From JAAYUD01 sp041907665 (GTDB lineage Bacteria; Bacteroidota; Bacteroidia; Bacteroidales; Bacteroidaceae): a DNA stretch of 5,324 bases. How positions within the stretch are numbered: position 1 is the first letter of the stretch; the number at the start of each line of letters is the position of its first letter. The translations under genes were made by a program, and so were the position numbers. The notes under the pieces were generated by a model. The model was not told the origin of the DNA and made no database searches. It saw only the letters and a program-made list of their open reading frames with translations. Positions 1-5,324 of this stretch are shown here, one piece after another. The stretch lies in NCBI GenBank assembly GCA_041907665.1, contig JAYRGW010000075.1, positions 1-5,324 on the forward strand, given 5' to 3'.

Positions 1-101
1 ATTGTTCCATAACTTAATGTCTTAGTAACCATAAAGTTACGAATAATATCTCAATTAACCAACTGGTATTCAATATAATAAGCGCTTATATAGTAATTAT
101 T
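1..101. other. AT-rich tail downstream of truncated susC, no recognisable gene
   Basis: This stretch follows the susC stop codon and reaches the window edge. An intact locus would have the last roughly 60 codons of susC here and then a susD lipoprotein gene. None of the three minus-strand frames reads as a SusC C-terminus, and there is no lipoprotein signal sequence. It contains a perfect 12-bp palindrome at 78-89 and a 5-bp inverted repeat (GTAAC at 25-29, GTTAC at 36-40). On the minus strand an ATG at 32-30 opens a frame that stays open to the edge (MVTKTLSYGT), but ten residues are too few to name. A weak promoter-like pair, GTTG-N20-TAACTTTA, lies on the minus strand around 33-64. It would overlap that ATG, so the two readings compete. 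The change from conserved susC sequence to unrelated AT-rich sequence could mark an insertion or deletion junction, which is inference. Confidence 0.5.
78..89. repeat. Perfect 12-bp palindrome ATAAGCGCTTAT
   Basis: This is a self-complementary 12-mer with a GCGC centre in otherwise AT-rich sequence, 13 bp past the susC stop codon. The core AAGCGCTT resembles the CG-centred half-site pairs of LacI-family operators, but no such regulator is in view. There is no loop, so it is a poor terminator. It could be an operator for an adjacent gene beyond the edge, a recombination or insertion-junction feature, or chance. Confidence 0.35.
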
Positions 102-3100
102 TTAATCCATTTTTAAACAGCTTCTAAATGTATATCCTATACTTGCTTCTTGAAGGCGTATGTTGGTAGCACTATAAGTGTAGTATTGTGGAATGCCACT
201 TTTGCTGCCTATTGCAGAATACCAAACTTCCGGTTTTACATGATCATCTTTATTCACTAATACATATCCTAAATCACGAGCGTCGGCCGATGCTTCTGAA
301 ACTCCATATAAGTCCATTGCAGCTTGTGTGGCCGAATAAACAATACCACCAAAGCGGGCAGAGAACATAAATCCTACATTCAAGTTTTTCCAAGTAAAGT
401 CATTACGCCAAGACATATTACTTTTCGGGAAAACACTGCCAAGTTTAATTTCTTTTACATTGTTATTTGTATTTACATTTCCGTCTTTGTCAATGTAAAT
501 CTTCCCTTCACTATCTCGTTGTAGGTCTGAAAGAGAATATAAGTCTCCCAAAGTTCCGCCTTCTTTCAAAACGAAGTGAGCTTGTGACAAGCCTCCTACG
601 TCCAAGCGGTCTTTATTGATAACCGCTCCTGTCTCTGGATGTACGTAGTTGCGTACCAATTCGAGAATTTTATTGCGGTTAGCACTGAATGTGTAATTAG
701 ATGCCCATGAGAAATTGCCCCAACTATTTTTGTATCCTAGAGCAAGCTCTATACCTCTATTTCGTACACTACCTGTCTGCACATATAGTGTAGAGTATGC
801 AGATGATACAGAAATAGCAGGGTCGAATGTCTGGTTATAGGTTTTGGTTGTATAAAGGGTTAGATCCATATTGAAATGCTGCAAGAAACGTGCAGTGATA
901 CCTATTTCCCAAGAATTTGTTTTCTCTGGTTTTAAATTGTACATCGGGTAATTGCTCTTGTTTTTCCATTGTTGCAAAGAACTATCCCATTCGTAAGTAG
1001 GATTGGCCAAGAAACGGGGGAAAGGTAAACCTACTGATGCGTATGATGCTCTAGCTTTCAAATAAGAGATTTGCTCTGGAAGCTGGAATATTTGTGACAA
1101 GACCAAAGAGGTACCGATTGACGGATAGAAAAATGAAGTTTTCTTTGAATTAGGTCCTGCTAATTGAGAAGGCCAATCATTTCGTCCTGTCAATGTTAAG
1201 TAGTAGGCTCCTTTGTAACCCAATTCGAAACTGGCAAATAATGATTTCGTTTGATCATGATAGCCCGACTGCATTCTTCTTGTCTTCGTATTATCCAATT
1301 GAAAGACATTGAATTTGTTAGAGAATAAATCCTCACGAATTGGGCCTTGGTTAGTCAATACGTCTTGTTGAATATTTGAAAATGAGCCACCAATATTGGC
1401 TTGCAATGAGAATATCTCTTTAAATGTCTTATTGATATTAAGCATTAAATCTCCATACGTTTGTTTATCTTTTGTTGCAGAAACGCCATAATATCCATAA
1501 TCCGATCCTTCGGTCAATGTTTTGTTTGAAGTTGCATACAACTTTTCTTCATTGTCGGTGTTGGAATTGTCGATACGAATACGTCCAGCAACATTCAGCC
1601 AACTAAGAATTTGATAATTGAGATTCGCATTTAGCATGTAGCGATCTTTTCTGTTCTCGCGTAAATTGCGATAGTTTATCCAATAGGGATTCTGTCCGGT
1701 GAACTCATTTAGCTCTTGCGGCCAATACTGGGTATAAATTTTACGTTGTGTATCATATCTTTCATACATACGTATATCATTCCAGTCATCACCTCTTGGA
1801 AATAAATAAGCTGATACCAAGGGATTCGAATAAGTTCCTTGGTTTACCATGTTTAAATCATTTTGTTTCACATAACCTGCACCAACATCGAGTGTCATCT
1901 TGTCATTAAGGAATGATGTTGTATTGCGGAAGGTGAAATTGTAGCGGTTGTATTTGTTGTTTGGAATAATTCCGGCAGAATTGACGGCACTTCCAGATAG
2001 GTAGGTCTGATTTTTCTCAGAGCCTGTCGATAGAGTCATACTTTCTGTTGCAATAATGCCCGTCTTAAGATAGTCTCTTCTGGGGGAATAGTTCATGAAG
2101 TTTGATTCGTTGAGCAATTTACCCCAGCTCTTATCCAATACCGCAACATCTGTGAGCGAACTTCCTGTGCCGTAACGATTCTGAAATTTTGGAAGAACAA
2201 AGGCATTTAGAAATTCTGTACTTTGCGTTAAGGTCAGCTCTGTGTGTCCGGCCTTACCTTTTTTTGTTGTGATAACGATAGCACCATTAGCTGCACGACT
2301 TCCATAAAGAGCTGCTGCGGCAGCACCTGTTAGCACCGACATTGATTCTATGTCATCTGGGTTGAGATCGGCAATGGCCTCTGTTGTTCCTTGCGAACTG
2401 AATTCTTTGCCTCCTTCACTGTCCAAATTGAACATCGGTACACCATCTATGACGTAGAGTGCGTTGCTTGATTGCTCGATTGCTTTTGCACCACGCATCA
2501 CCACTTTGCTGGCGCCTCCGATACCCGAAGAAGAAGCATTAATGGTTACACCTGCCACTTTTCCAGAAAGAGCATTGATGAAATTGGCATCTCTGTTGCG
2601 TGTCAACTCATCATTATTCACCTGCTGGACATTGTAACTTAAAGCCTTTTGAGCACGTTTAATGCCTAATGCAGTTACCACAACCTCGCTGATCATTTGC
2701 GATTCTTCTTGCATTTGGATATTCAGTGTGCTTTTGTTGTTTTGTAAAATCTCATGAGTCTTATATCCTATATAAGAATAGACGATCGTGGGATTTACTT
2801 CATCGGTCGTTAGCTTATAATTGCCATTTACATCTGTAATGGCATAAACATTTGCGCCTTTTACTTTAATGCTTACTCCGATCAAGGGTTCGCCTTTTGA
2901 ATCGGTGACTTTACCTGCAATCGTATGACTCTTTTTCTGTTTCGGTTGTGAAGCATTTTGTTGAGTTGCTTCTTTTTTAGAAAGATAGATGACATTACCA
3001 ACTATTTTATATGTCACCTCTTTACCCTCAAATAGTTTGTTGAGAACTTTTTCAATATCGGCATCCTTTACTTTAACTGGATTCAACTTTAGTGAAGCCA

Positions 3101-3287
3101 AGTTGTCATTGTAAAAGAATTGATACTTTGTTTGCGATTTAATTTTTTTGACTACGCTTTCTAAAGATTCCTGCTTCGTTGAAAGGTTAATTTGCGCGAA
3201 ACTCCATTGTAAAGGAACCATTAATAATAGTAAGATTAGAATAGCTCGAATCAATATCGGGCTACGCTCTGAGTAATGTTTTCTCAT
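102..3287 (-). CDS. SusC/RagA-family TonB-dependent outer-membrane transporter with STN domain, C-terminally truncated
   Basis: The product is a 1061-residue SusC-type transporter, expected to import an oligosaccharide or similar nutrient across the outer membrane with TonB energy and to signal substrate binding. Residues 1-31 are a signal peptide (basic start, leucine-rich core, SFA-Q cleavage). Residues about 33-104 are an STN signalling domain, about 122-194 a CarboxypepD_reg-like beta-sandwich (GKVTDSKGEPLIGVSI), about 200-208 a TonB-box-like EVVVTALG, and about 210-345 the plug (MRGAKAI, LYVIDGVP, ALYGSRAANGAIVITTKKGK). The remainder is beta-barrel. The ATG at 3287 is chosen because the signal peptide follows at once. 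The protein ends seven residues after LQEASIGYTF, where relatives usually run about 60 residues more and end in a GFN-type terminal strand. The last barrel strands and the C-terminal assembly signal are therefore missing, and the product is probably non-functional as a pore. The other two frames also close quickly, so one frameshift does not explain the loss. The gene lies 204 bp after fecR, behind a terminator. The substrate cannot be told from sequence. Confidence 0.93.
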   Translation of the reverse strand: MRKHYSERSPILIRAILILLLLMVPLQWSFAQINLSTKQESLESVVKKIKSQTKYQFFYNDNLASLKLNPVKVKDADIEKVLNKLFEGKEVTYKIVGNVIYLSKKEATQQNASQPKQKKSHTIAGKVTDSKGEPLIGVSIKVKGANVYAITDVNGNYKLTTDEVNPTIVYSYIGYKTHEILQNNKSTLNIQMQEESQMISEVVVTALGIKRAQKALSYNVQQVNNDELTRNRDANFINALSGKVAGVTINASSSGIGGASKVVMRGAKAIEQSSNALYVIDGVPMFNLDSEGGKEFSSQGTTEAIADLNPDDIESMSVLTGAAAAALYGSRAANGAIVITTKKGKAGHTELTLTQSTEFLNAFVLPKFQNRYGTGSSLTDVAVLDKSWGKLLNESNFMNYSPRRDYLKTGIIATESMTLSTGSEKNQTYLSGSAVNSAGIIPNNKYNRYNFTFRNTTSFLNDKMTLDVGAGYVKQNDLNMVNQGTYSNPLVSAYLFPRGDDWNDIRMYERYDTQRKIYTQYWPQELNEFTGQNPYWINYRNLRENRKDRYMLNANLNYQILSWLNVAGRIRIDNSNTDNEEKLYATSNKTLTEGSDYGYYGVSATKDKQTYGDLMLNINKTFKEIFSLQANIGGSFSNIQQDVLTNQGPIREDLFSNKFNVFQLDNTKTRRMQSGYHDQTKSLFASFELGYKGAYYLTLTGRNDWPSQLAGPNSKKTSFFYPSIGTSLVLSQIFQLPEQISYLKARASYASVGLPFPRFLANPTYEWDSSLQQWKNKSNYPMYNLKPEKTNSWEIGITARFLQHFNMDLTLYTTKTYNQTFDPAISVSSAYSTLYVQTGSVRNRGIELALGYKNSWGNFSWASNYTFSANRNKILELVRNYVHPETGAVINKDRLDVGGLSQAHFVLKEGGTLGDLYSLSDLQRDSEGKIYIDKDGNVNTNNNVKEIKLGSVFPKSNMSWRNDFTWKNLNVGFMFSARFGGIVYSATQAAMDLYGVSEASADARDLGYVLVNKDDHVKPEVWYSAIGSKSGIPQYYTYSATNIRLQEASIGYTFRSCLKMD

Positions 3288-3424
3288 ATTACATTTATAG
3301 TTATATAAAAATTAGTTTAATAAATAACAGTCTTAAGAATGTCGACTTTTTCTTGGCTGCTATAATTTAAATACAATGCTATTGTAGAAATCACTTATCG
3401 TTTTCTTTGTTTTTTTCTTTTTCT
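3288..3424 (-). promoter_or_regulatory. susC upstream control region
   Basis: This is the non-coding gap between the fecR terminator and the susC start. A terminator lies upstream, so susC needs its own promoter here. The best -7-like match is TAGCATTG (3381-3374; consensus TAnnTTTG, one mismatch), about 86 bp before the ATG. It has no TTTG at the expected -33 distance, which would fit use of an alternative sigma factor, possibly the one encoded at 4521-5075, although no ECF consensus is demonstrable. A second match, TAATTTTT (3314-3307), would leave too short a leader. The -7-like element sits inside a 15-bp dyad. Further upstream, the minus strand is a nearly pure purine tract (about 3399-3427) that could act as a curved or UP-like element. 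No clear Shine-Dalgarno sequence precedes the ATG, which is normal for Bacteroidota. Confidence 0.5.
3372..3386. repeat. 15-bp dyad TACAAT-N3-ATTGTA in the susC control region
   Basis: Two perfect 6-bp inverted arms flank the 3-bp spacer GCT and are centred about 91 bp upstream of the susC start codon. The dyad overlaps the best -7-like promoter match of that region. Its symmetry and position suggest a binding site for a dimeric regulator, or a cruciform-prone promoter element. A short AT-rich dyad can also arise by chance, so the regulatory role is inference. Confidence 0.4.
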
Positions 3425-3468
3425 TTTAAAAAAATAATGCGGAGTAGCTTTTAAGTAGTTACTCCGCA
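3425..3468 (-). terminator. Intrinsic terminator after the sigma/fecR operon
   Basis: A 9-bp perfect stem (TGCGGAGTA at 3438-3446 paired with TACTCCGCA at 3460-3468) encloses a 13-nt loop. Read on the minus strand it is followed by TTATTTTTTT (3437-3428), the expected uridine tract. It lies 23 bp downstream of the fecR stop codon. It should separate transcription of the regulator pair from susC. Plus-strand readthrough would meet only a weak T-rich stretch, so the element acts mainly on the minus strand. Confidence 0.85.
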
Positions 3469-3491
3469 CTCTTTTATATGCTGTGTGAAAA

Positions 3492-4481
3492 TCAGTGCTT
3501 ATTTGCTAAATGAATATATGAACCCGCTATTGTGTAACGTATTGGTATGGCGTATGACAAAGCAGACAATACAGAATCTATCGTATTGTTCCGTTTTATA
3601 ACACCCGAATAGGTCATGCTCTTATCGAAATTTGAATCTACTGTGATATGTACATTGTAAAATCTTTCTAAAATGCGAACAATATCATTGATGTTAGCAT
3701 TCTTCAATGGTATCATGTTATTGTGCCATACTGCTTCTAGGTCGGCATTAACTTGTTGAACGATCATGCGATGGTTTTGTTTGTCTAATATGACCTTTTG
3801 CCCTGGCATGATTGTTACTTTTCCTTCTTCCTTGTGACCTATTACTTGAATCATTCCTTCGAGTAGTGAAACTTCTTCTTTATTTGCTTCGCTTTTAGTG
3901 TTGTAATCGAATACAGTACCTAGTACTTTTACGCTCATAGCTTTACTGCTTACGATAAAAGGTTGATGCGGGTTTTTTGTTACTTCAAAATAAGCTTCAC
4001 CCTCGAGTTGGACTTCTCGTTTATTACTTTTAAAATTCTTTGGGTATTTTAAAGTTGCAGTTCGGTTAAGCCAGACTTTACTTCCATCGGGCAGAGTAAT
4101 CTGTTGTACTTTATTTAAAGCTTGTGTAGTAATCATTTCTGGTAGATAGTGATGGTGGTTATTCCAATAACCGTTACCGATCAATACTACTATCACAGCG
4201 ATTGCTGCGTATTTTATCCATCTCATCATTTGTGAACGGTGAGATTTCTTATTCTCAATCATTTTTATCTTTGCCATCAAATGATTTTCAGCTTTTTCTG
4301 TCTTCTTTGTGTATTCTTCGAAGCGCCCAAGATGATATAGCTGTTCTGTCTTAAATAATTGAGCAGCATGTTCGTCCGATTCACGTATCCATTTTAATAT
4401 ATGTATCGTCTCTTCTTCGGTGCATTTGCCAAGCAAATAGTCTTTTAATATTTTGTCGTTCAGTTCTATCATTTTATTCAT
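3492..4481 (-). CDS. FecR-family anti-sigma factor (inner-membrane, FecR + DUF4974-type)
   Basis: The product is 329 residues, the usual size for Bacteroidota FecR proteins. It should hold the adjacent ECF sigma factor at the inner membrane and release it when the SusC STN domain signals. Residues 1-87 are the cytoplasmic sigma-binding part, helical and charged (LKDYLLGKCTEEE, ILKWIRES). Residues about 89-104 form one membrane segment (YAAIAVIVVLIG). The periplasmic FecR domain at about 120-230 shows LPDGSKVWLN (130-139), GEAYFEV (161-167), VLGTVFDY (186-193), LLEG (206-209) and PGQK (226-229). Residues about 258-327 match DUF4974 (IPLKNANINDIVRILERFYNV and YTIAGSYIHL), resembling the STN fold. 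The ATG at 4481 is used; an in-frame ATG three codons later is possible, and neither has a strong ribosome-binding site. The gene starts 39 bp after the sigma stop with no terminator between, so the two are probably co-transcribed. Confidence 0.93.
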   Translation of the reverse strand: MNKMIELNDKILKDYLLGKCTEEETIHILKWIRESDEHAAQLFKTEQLYHLGRFEEYTKKTEKAENHLMAKIKMIENKKSHRSQMMRWIKYAAIAVIVVLIGNGYWNNHHHYLPEMITTQALNKVQQITLPDGSKVWLNRTATLKYPKNFKSNKREVQLEGEAYFEVTKNPHQPFIVSSKAMSVKVLGTVFDYNTKSEANKEEVSLLEGMIQVIGHKEEGKVTIMPGQKVILDKQNHRMIVQQVNADLEAVWHNNMIPLKNANINDIVRILERFYNVHITVDSNFDKSMTYSGVIKRNNTIDSVLSALSYAIPIRYTIAGSYIHLANKH

Positions 4482-4520
4482 TGATGTCTATTGGTAAAAC
4501 AACTGATGCATTAAAATCAC

Positions 4521-5075
4521 TTATATCTTTAGGTAAAAAAATAAAAGTATAAAAGTCAAAGAATCTAAACGAGATCTGAGATACTTTAAGGCTTTGTAGA
4601 TGTGAACTTCTACTGTCTTGACCGAAATATTCAATAATTCTGCTATCTCCTTGTTTTTCATGTCGTGAAGATAACTCATGACAAATACCTCTCTACACCG
4701 ATCAGGAAGCTCGTTGATCGTTGCTTCTATTTGATCGTGCAACTCTTTGTTTTCTATTCTGTTGATGGTGTCGTTATTCTCCGGATGGTAAAATCGTGCT
4801 CTTTCCAAATCTAATTGCTGCATCGCCTCCGCATAATTTTGAGTGATAGACCGATGTTTGAGGATGTTTAATGCACGCGTGTAAGTTGTGCGGAAAAGGA
4901 AGGCTTTGATATGTTCTTCGCTTGTTATTTCATCTTTTCTTTTCCATAGCTCAATAAAGGCATCCTGTACCACGTCTTCTGCATCATCTTCGCCGACAAT
5001 GCGAGTGGCATAAAATAGGGTCTGAGGATAAAATCTCCTAAAGACATGTTGGAATGTAGAATGAACAATATCCAT
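4521..5075 (-). CDS. ECF (sigma-70 family) RNA polymerase sigma factor, Bacteroidota SusC-regulator type
   Basis: With the ATG at 5075 the product has 184 residues, typical of ECF sigma factors. Region 2 occupies about residues 7-75 (FRRFYPQTLFYATRIVG, DAEDVVQDAFIELWKR), which binds core polymerase and the -10 element. Region 4 occupies about 117-168 (INELPDRCREVFVMSYL, then the helix-turn-helix MKNKEIAELLNISVKTVEVHI), which binds the -35 element. There is no extra domain beyond a short hydrophobic tail, LTFILLFFYLKI. The frame extends upstream to a TTG at 5141, but that codon lies in the -7 promoter element, so translation from it is unlikely. The ATG at 5075 has a purine-rich AAAAGAGAG about 11 bases upstream and directly precedes region 2. 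The sigma factor is predicted to be held by the FecR protein encoded 39 bp downstream and to activate the susC transcription unit, by analogy with FecI-type systems. Confidence 0.93.
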   Translation of the reverse strand: MDIVHSTFQHVFRRFYPQTLFYATRIVGEDDAEDVVQDAFIELWKRKDEITSEEHIKAFLFRTTYTRALNILKHRSITQNYAEAMQQLDLERARFYHPENNDTINRIENKELHDQIEATINELPDRCREVFVMSYLHDMKNKEIAELLNISVKTVEVHIYKALKYLRSRLDSLTFILLFFYLKI

Positions 5076-5138
5076 GATATGGTTTACTCTCTTTTGGACT
5101 TCTTGACTAGTGAGTATGTCTTCATAATATTTCGGGCA

Positions 5139-5170
5139 CAAACATATAAGAATAAATCTAATTTACCAAA
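5139..5170 (-). promoter_or_regulatory. Bacteroides housekeeping-type promoter for the sigma/fecR operon
   Basis: Read on the minus strand, TTTG (5170-5167) is followed by exactly 20 bases and then TATGTTTG (5146-5139). This matches the Bacteroides primary-sigma consensus TTTG-N19-21-TAnnTTTG at every fixed position. Transcription should begin a few bases past the -7 box, near 5130-5135, giving a leader of about 55-60 nt before the ATG at 5075. A perfect housekeeping promoter implies that the regulator pair is made constitutively, so control would act through release of the sigma factor and not through its synthesis. Confidence 0.8.
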
Positions 5171-5226
5171 TGTTTGCTAAGGTTTTTGGTTCAGAATTAT
5201 TGGTGTCCGGTAAAAGTTATAATCTC

Positions 5227-5270
5227 AAAAAAATAGGGCTGTTTTCCTGTCTTGGAATTCAGCCCTTTTT
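5227..5270. terminator. Bidirectional terminator-like hairpin
   Basis: A 7-bp stem, AGGGCTG (5235-5241) with CAGCCCT (5260-5266), is extended by TTCC/GGAA after a TT/TT internal loop, leaving the loop TGTCTT. On the plus strand it is followed by TTTTATTT. On the minus strand it is followed by A and then seven Ts (5233-5227 read in reverse). It can therefore act as an intrinsic terminator in both directions. It would shield the plus-strand gene starting at 5309 from outside transcription, and it would keep minus-strand transcription from entering the sigma operon. Hairpins of this kind are common near the left end of insertion sequences. Confidence 0.65.
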
Positions 5271-5308
5271 ATTTCCTTTGCAGTAACCACACATAAAAGG
5301 AAATAACA

Positions 5309-5324
5309 ATGGGCAAAAATACAC
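5309..5324 (+). CDS. Start of a divergent plus-strand gene, possibly an IS4-type transposase (partial)
   Basis: Only the first five codons are visible: ATG GGC AAA AAT ACA (MGKNT), running off the right edge. The start is supported by AAAAGGAAA at 5296-5304, a good purine-rich ribosome-binding site five bases before the ATG. The leader between the hairpin and the ATG is about 40 nt and contains TTCCTTTG (5273-5280), one mismatch from the Bacteroides -7 box. Its TTTG -33 partner is not evident. A start of this form resembles some Bacteroidales IS4-family transposases as I recall them, but five residues cannot establish a family. Confidence 0.4.

Larger units (their letters stand above)
5202..5324 (+). 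mobile_element. Possible left end of an insertion sequence (partial, edge)
   Basis: This is a tentative reading. The stretch holds GTGTCCGGT at 5203-5211, which could belong to a terminal inverted repeat, then a strong bidirectional hairpin, and then a short leader to a plus-strand gene start divergent from the sigma operon. End, insulating hairpin and short leader into a transposase is a common insertion-sequence layout. The second end and most of the coding region lie outside the window, and no target duplication can be tested. The exact left boundary is uncertain. The alternative is an ordinary divergent chromosomal gene with a terminator before it. Confidence 0.3.

Noticed and set aside
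25..40. GTAAC/GTTAC inverted repeat as a hairpin or inversion site
   Set aside because: The arms are only 5 bp, there is no T-run, and I see no second copy elsewhere in the window that would support an invertible segment.
86..118. A single frameshift explaining the early susC stop
   Set aside because: The frame reached by losing one A in the A5 run closes after about eight codons without SusC-like sequence, and the other frame stops immediately, so no full C-terminus is hidden there.
188..370. 60-codon plus-strand open frame opposite susC
   Set aside because: It lies wholly antisense to a well-supported conserved gene and its predicted protein shows no recognisable domain or signal; it is a shadow of susC.
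324..524. 66-codon plus-strand open frame opposite susC
   Set aside because: It is antisense to the susC barrel region with no supporting features; the hydrophobic stretch is a by-product of the opposite-strand codons.
102..3287. Phase-variable SusC shufflon
   Set aside because: Known DNA inversions in Bacteroides transporters need inverted partner copies and a recombinase; neither is visible here, and the N-terminal half is continuous and intact.
5076..5141. 22-residue N-terminal extension of the sigma factor from TTG
   Set aside because: The TTG overlaps the -7 promoter box and the extension precedes the normal start of region 2; the ATG at 5075 is preferred.
1..5324. tRNA, rRNA, riboswitch or CRISPR array
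   Set aside because: No cloverleaf, no ribosomal sequence, no regularly spaced direct repeats and no recognised riboswitch motif were seen on either strand by eye.

Overview
The window is low-GC DNA of Bacteroidota type, most likely from the Bacteroidales (Bacteroides/Parabacteroides-like). The evidence is a SusC/RagA-family outer-membrane transporter with an N-terminal signalling domain, a FecR-type anti-sigma factor with a C-terminal DUF4974-like domain, an ECF sigma factor, and a promoter matching the Bacteroides consensus (TTTG-N20-TAnnTTTG). I cannot place it to species.

Layout: all three main genes are on the minus strand, so the locus reads from right to left. From 5324 down: (i) 5171-5324 holds a bidirectional terminator-like hairpin and, on the plus strand at the very edge, the first five codons of a gene preceded by a good ribosome-binding site, possibly an insertion-sequence transposase; (ii) a strong Bacteroides promoter at 5139-5170; (iii) the ECF sigma gene, best read from ATG at 5075 to 4521 (184 aa); (iv) the fecR-like anti-sigma gene 4481-3492, 39 bp downstream and probably co-transcribed; (v) an intrinsic terminator at 3425-3468; (vi) a separate susC control region at 3288-3424 with a 15-bp dyad; (vii) the susC-like gene 3287-102; (viii) an AT-rich tail at 1-101 with no recognisable gene.

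How they work together: this is the three-part trans-envelope signalling arrangement known from FecI/FecR/FecA and from ECF-controlled polysaccharide or host-glycan utilisation loci of Bacteroides. A substrate bound by the outer-membrane transporter is sensed through its periplasmic STN domain. The signal passes to the periplasmic part of the anti-sigma factor, and the sigma factor is released to transcribe the transporter gene. The terminator between fecR and susC fits a constitutively expressed regulator pair driving a separately regulated transporter operon.

What is odd: the transporter stops seven residues after the conserved 'ASIGYTF' segment, so the last roughly 60 residues that family members normally have are missing. 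No reading frame downstream restores them, and no susD partner follows in the window. The transporter therefore looks C-terminally truncated, and the operon may be interrupted at its distal end. I found no clearly new system. The most useful observations are the truncated barrel, the dyad in the susC control region, the visible similarity between the STN domain of SusC and the C-terminal domain of the anti-sigma factor, and the possible mobile-element edge on the right.
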